Origin: an uncultured Muribaculaceae bacterium | Lineage (GTDB): Bacteria; Bacteroidota; Bacteroidia; Bacteroidales; Muribaculaceae | NCBI GenBank assembly: GCA_910587475.1 | Contig: CAJUMR010000029.1 | Location: 1-33,082, forward strand | Length of the DNA stretch: 33,082 bases | Reading direction: 5' to 3' | Shown: piece by piece, positions 30,954 through 33,082 of the stretch | Layout of the letters: each line of letters starts with the position of its first letter | How positions within the stretch are numbered: position 1 is the first letter of the stretch | The notes under the pieces: generated by a model | Databases searched by the model: none | The model's input: the letters and a program-made list of their open reading frames with translations, nothing else | What the model was told of the DNA's origin: nothing | Translations under genes and position numbers: made by a program

Positions 30954-31739
30954 TCAGCGCTGATATTTGTTCGACAGTTCGAAAAATCTCCGTTTCTCCT
31001 GTGCGCTTAGCGACAGGTAGCCGCTGCGCTTTATCTTGTCGACAAGGCGGGTGTATTCTGTCTTGTCGGTCTTTTTGTGTTGACTTTCGGAGCGTCTGAA
31101 GCAATAGCCTGTCGCCGCGCCGGCTACTGCGCCGCCGATGTGGGCGAGATTGCCCCCGGCGTTGGGTGCGCTGAGTCCGATGCAGAAAAGCACCATCGCG
31201 ACCACTGCGATCCATTTGATTTTGGTATGTCCCAACAGGGGAAGATAAACCTCTGTGTCGGGCATTATCACCGCCACCGCCGCAGCCACTGAAATCACGG
31301 CGGCCGACGACCCCATCAGCGATCCTTCGGCATTGCCGCCAAACATTGAGGAGAATGCGATGTAGAAAACTCCACCTGTCACTGCACCTGCGAAGTAGAG
31401 CAATACGAATCTCGACGGTGAAGATTTTAGCAACAGCAAACGACCGAAGCAGAAGAGCCACAGCATGTTGAACACAAGCTGAAGCGCATTGCCTTGAACA
31501 AAAGCATAGCTTATGATTGTCCAAGGTCGGGCGACAAGCGCTGTAGCCGATGATTCCAGACTGAGGCTGCCGCCGATGATCTGTCGAGGGCTGACGAGGC
31601 TCTCGCTGACCAGCACGACAAACATGATGACATTGACCGCTATTATCGCGGTCAATGCCGGGTGAAACATATCGGGGAGACGTCGCGGCGACACTTCGGC
31701 GATGGTTTTGTTTAATCGATCAGAAGTACCACCTGTCAT
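30954..31739 (-). CDS. Rhomboid-family intramembrane protease, second copy
   Basis: A 261-residue inner-membrane protein with about six transmembrane helices. The catalytic pair is visible: Ser145 in LMGSSAAVIS (GxSx motif) and His200 in NLAHIGGAVAGAATG. The helix-2 motif normally reads HxxxN; here it is QLVFN (Gln87, Asn91), so the oxyanion-helper His is replaced. The C-terminal cytoplasmic tail (about 215-261) is basic and ends in an Arg/Lys-rich helix (YLSLSAQEKRRFFELSNKYQ). The gene starts 20 bases inside the end of the first rhomboid gene, so the two are co-translated. Substrate unknown. Confidence 0.88.
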   Translation of the reverse strand: MTGGTSDRLNKTIAEVSPRRLPDMFHPALTAIIAVNVIMFVVLVSESLVSPRQIIGGSLSLESSATALVARPWTIISYAFVQGNALQLVFNMLWLFCFGRLLLLKSSPSRFVLLYFAGAVTGGVFYIAFSSMFGGNAEGSLMGSSAAVISVAAAVAVIMPDTEVYLPLLGHTKIKWIAVVAMVLFCIGLSAPNAGGNLAHIGGAVAGAATGYCFRRSESQHKKTDKTEYTRLVDKIKRSGYLSLSAQEKRRFFELSNKYQR

Positions 31740-32469
31740 TGAGATCTCCTCGTTTCTTCCAGTAAAGTATCAGCAGGAAGCCGATGGCGACGCCGCCGAG
31801 GTGAGCCCAGTGGGCGACATTGGAGGCGATACCTCCTAAGCCCATGAAAAGCTCGATTGCGATATAGCCTATCACCATCCATTTGGCTTTTATAGGGACA
31901 GGCACAAACATTATGTAGATCGGCTGATTGGGGAAGAGCATGCCGAATGCGAGCAACACTCCGTAGACCGCTCCCGATGCTCCGACAACAGGGGCGTTGA
32001 CCAACATGTTCAAGGTTCCGAGCGTCGGGTCGGCATAGTTCTGAAAGCCCCGCATGAGGTGACAACCCTGGGTTATGATCTGGTCAAATTGCTCGGGTGA
32101 AAATATGTCGTGATATTTCGCTATCATTATGGCGAAAACTCCTTCCTGGATCAGTGCGGCGCCGAAACCACATGTCAGGAAGTAGATAAGGAAGCGTTTT
32201 GAACTTAGAGCGCGTTCGATCACTGAGCCGAACATCCACAGTGCAAACATGTTGAAGAACAGGTGGATGAAGTCGGCGTGAAGAAACATGTAGGTGAACA
32301 ACTGAAACGGCTTGAACGCTGGCGACTCTATGTAGTAGAGTGCGAGATTGTTGTCGAGCGCGCGACCTACCGCAGGAAGAAACTCCGATATAAGCCACAC
32401 GATGATGTTTATCGCGAGGAGATTTTTTGTTACAGGAGGTATGCGGCCGATGATTGACGATAGATTCAT
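31720..32469 (-). CDS. Rhomboid-family intramembrane protease, first copy
   Basis: A 249-residue inner-membrane serine protease of the GlpG type. It has HADFIHLFFNMFALWMFG (His69/Asn73 of the HxxxN motif), the catalytic Ser165 in VVGASGAVYGVLLAF and the catalytic His223 in NVAHWAHLGGVAIG. About six transmembrane helices are visible. An inserted loop between helices (about 118-160) contains EQFDQIITQGCHLMRGFQNYADPT. It is the first gene of a four-gene operon (rhomboid, rhomboid, EEP, FNT), divergent from HU. Rhomboids cut single-pass membrane proteins within the membrane; the substrate here is unknown. Confidence 0.93.
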   Translation of the reverse strand: MNLSSIIGRIPPVTKNLLAINIIVWLISEFLPAVGRALDNNLALYYIESPAFKPFQLFTYMFLHADFIHLFFNMFALWMFGSVIERALSSKRFLIYFLTCGFGAALIQEGVFAIMIAKYHDIFSPEQFDQIITQGCHLMRGFQNYADPTLGTLNMLVNAPVVGASGAVYGVLLAFGMLFPNQPIYIMFVPVPIKAKWMVIGYIAIELFMGLGGIASNVAHWAHLGGVAIGFLLILYWKKRGDLNDRWYF

Positions 32470-32540
32470 ATCTTTGTTCTGGTTGATGCGTTTTATGTGC
32501 CGTCGGTCTGTCGATTACAGAACGACTGCTTTCTTTGCTG

Positions 32541-32548
32541 CAAATTTA
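32541..32548 (-). promoter_or_regulatory. -7 element for the rhomboid operon
   Basis: On the minus strand this is TAAATTTG, a perfect TAnnTTTG, about 70 bases before the first rhomboid ATG. A TTTG at 32564-32561 is only 12 bases upstream, so the -33 element is not at the usual spacing. Confidence 0.5.
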
Positions 32549-32630
32549 CAAATAATATGACAAATAGAGCTGTCATAGCCCAAACTATGCCTTATTTTAT
32601 CCATTAATTGCATTTTTTTTTGAAAAATTG

Positions 32631-32660
32631 TTGTTTATTCAGTTTAATGACTTATATTTG
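32631..32660 (+). promoter_or_regulatory. Promoter for the HU gene
   Basis: TTG (32631-32633) and TATATTTG (32653-32660) are 19 bases apart, a full match to the Bacteroidota consensus. The ATG at 32699 is 38 bases downstream, and the leader is A-rich (TTAAAAACAACCTAAAAATT) as in highly expressed genes of this phylum. Confidence 0.8.
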
Positions 32661-32698
32661 CGCTATCTATTTAAAAACAACCTAAAAATTAACCCATT

Positions 32699-32971
32699 AT
32701 GAACAAGACCGAACTCGTTAATGCCATTGCAGAACAAGCAAATCTCTCCAAAGTTGAAGCCAAAGCCGCCCTCGATGCTACTATCGAAGCTATCTCTAAC
32801 GCACTCGCTCAAGGCGACAAGGTAGCCCTTATCGGTTTCGGTACTTTTGCAGTTGCTGAAAAGGCAGCCCGCACAGGTATCAACCCCCGCACTAAAGAGA
32901 CAATCAACATTGCCGCACGTAAAGTGGTTAAATTCAAACCCGGTGCAGAACTTGGCGAAAAAGTGAAATAA
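32699..32971 (+). CDS. HU-family DNA-binding protein
   Basis: A 90-residue nucleoid protein of standard HU length. It has the dimerisation helices MNKTELVNAIAEQANLSKVEAKAALDATIEAI, the strand GDKVALIGFGTFAVAEKAA, the DNA-binding arm with the conserved GINPRTKETINIAA, and the closing KVVKFKPGAELGEKV. The intercalating Pro is in the NPRT motif. It bends DNA and helps compact the chromosome. The codons are strongly biased toward those of highly expressed genes. It has its own strong promoter and a terminator. Confidence 0.97.
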   Translation: MNKTELVNAIAEQANLSKVEAKAALDATIEAISNALAQGDKVALIGFGTFAVAEKAARTGINPRTKETINIAARKVVKFKPGAELGEKVK

Positions 32972-32991
32972 TCGATAGTCCGATATAACGG

Positions 32992-33026
32992 GAGGGTGTG
33001 TCATAATTCATGGCACGCCCTCTTTG
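32992..33026 (+). terminator. Rho-independent terminator of the HU gene
   Basis: GAGGGTGTGTCAT (32992-33004) pairs with ATGGCACGCCCTC (33010-33022) through two G-U wobbles, with a five-base loop. A short T-run (TCTTTG) follows immediately. Confidence 0.75.
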
Positions 33027-33040
33027 TATAAAATGCTGAT

Positions 33041-33082
33041 AAACATAAAACAAAGCCTCGACTTTCCCAAGCCGGGGCTTTG
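33041..33082 (-). terminator. Probable terminator of a minus-strand gene to the right of the window
   Basis: CAAAGCCTCG (33051-33060) pairs with CGGGGCTTTG (33073-33082), with one wobble and an inner CTT/AAG pair. On the minus strand the stem is followed by TTTTATGTTT (33050-33041), a U-rich tail. A convergent gene therefore probably ends just outside the window. The stem may continue past the edge. Confidence 0.55.

Noticed and set aside
1..33082. A defence island, prophage, integrative element or secondary-metabolite cluster
   Set aside because: No integrase, transposase, nuclease-helicase set, toxin-antitoxin pair, assembly-line enzyme or flanking repeats are visible; the genes are mainly housekeeping, secretion and envelope functions.

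Overview
The window reads as a chromosomal segment of a Bacteroidales bacterium. The evidence is Bacteroidota-type promoters (TTG about 19-21 bases upstream of TAnnTTTG), a complete type IX secretion (T9SS) core operon, two secreted proteins with a T9SS-like C-terminal tail, a DUF3244-type small secreted protein, and a Bacteroidota-style MurA. The moderately GC-rich coding sequence and the form of the C-terminal tail suggest a gut Muribaculaceae-like lineage; that placement is inference. I see no tRNA, rRNA, CRISPR array, insertion sequence, integrase or prophage. The gene content looks like ordinary core chromosome with some lineage-specific secreted proteins.

Layout. Bases 1-3348 (+): the 3' part of a membrane-anchored TPR regulator with a C-terminal helix-turn-helix, a small secreted DUF3244-like protein, and a lipoprotein serpin. 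Bases 3349-4583: an aldo/keto reductase preceded by a strong leader hairpin and followed by a shared terminator. Bases 4584-11538 (-): the T9SS operon in transcription order porT, porP, gldK, gldL, gldM, gldN. Bases 11599-14462: a degenerate Rossmann-fold protein (+), a convergent secreted sialate O-acetylesterase (-), and a secreted DUF3108/TapB-like protein (+). Bases 14550-18359 (-): two paralogous secreted proteins that share a propeller-like body and a nearly identical T9SS-type tail; the longer one carries an inserted GLUG-repeat block. Bases 18518-20897 (-): murB then murA. Bases 21148-21807 (+): an outer-membrane beta-barrel. Bases 21809-28160 (-): a tightly packed six-gene operon made of a ThiE-like TIM barrel, a flippase-like membrane protein, NfeD, KdsB, an M16-like protein lacking its zinc motif, and a MATE transporter. 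Bases 28308-28943 (+): another beta-barrel. Bases 28975-32469 (-): two overlapping rhomboid proteases, a membrane-anchored EEP-family phosphodiesterase, and a FocA/NirC-type channel. Bases 32699-32971 (+): an HU protein. The last bases hold the HU terminator and probably the terminator of a gene arriving from the right on the minus strand.

How the parts fit. Most genes concern the cell envelope and secretion. The T9SS operon builds the trans-envelope motor (GldL/GldM), the periplasmic ring (GldK/GldN) and the outer-membrane parts (PorP, PorT). The two tailed paralogs 3 kb away are plausible substrates of that machine. MurA/MurB supply the first committed steps of peptidoglycan synthesis, and KdsB activates Kdo for lipopolysaccharide.

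No gene-free stretch exceeds 300 bases. The largest are 20898-21147 (divergent promoters, AT-rich, otherwise nothing recognised), 1383-1620 (a 16-base direct repeat and a promoter), 32470-32698 (divergent promoters) and 15924-16142 (promoter and terminator). I did not find a convincing undescribed multi-gene system. The best leads are the tailed paralog pair with its GLUG insertion and shared promoter block, the six-gene envelope operon with two apparently active-site-deficient enzymes and a nearly leaderless mRNA, and the direct repeat over the DUF3244 gene promoter.
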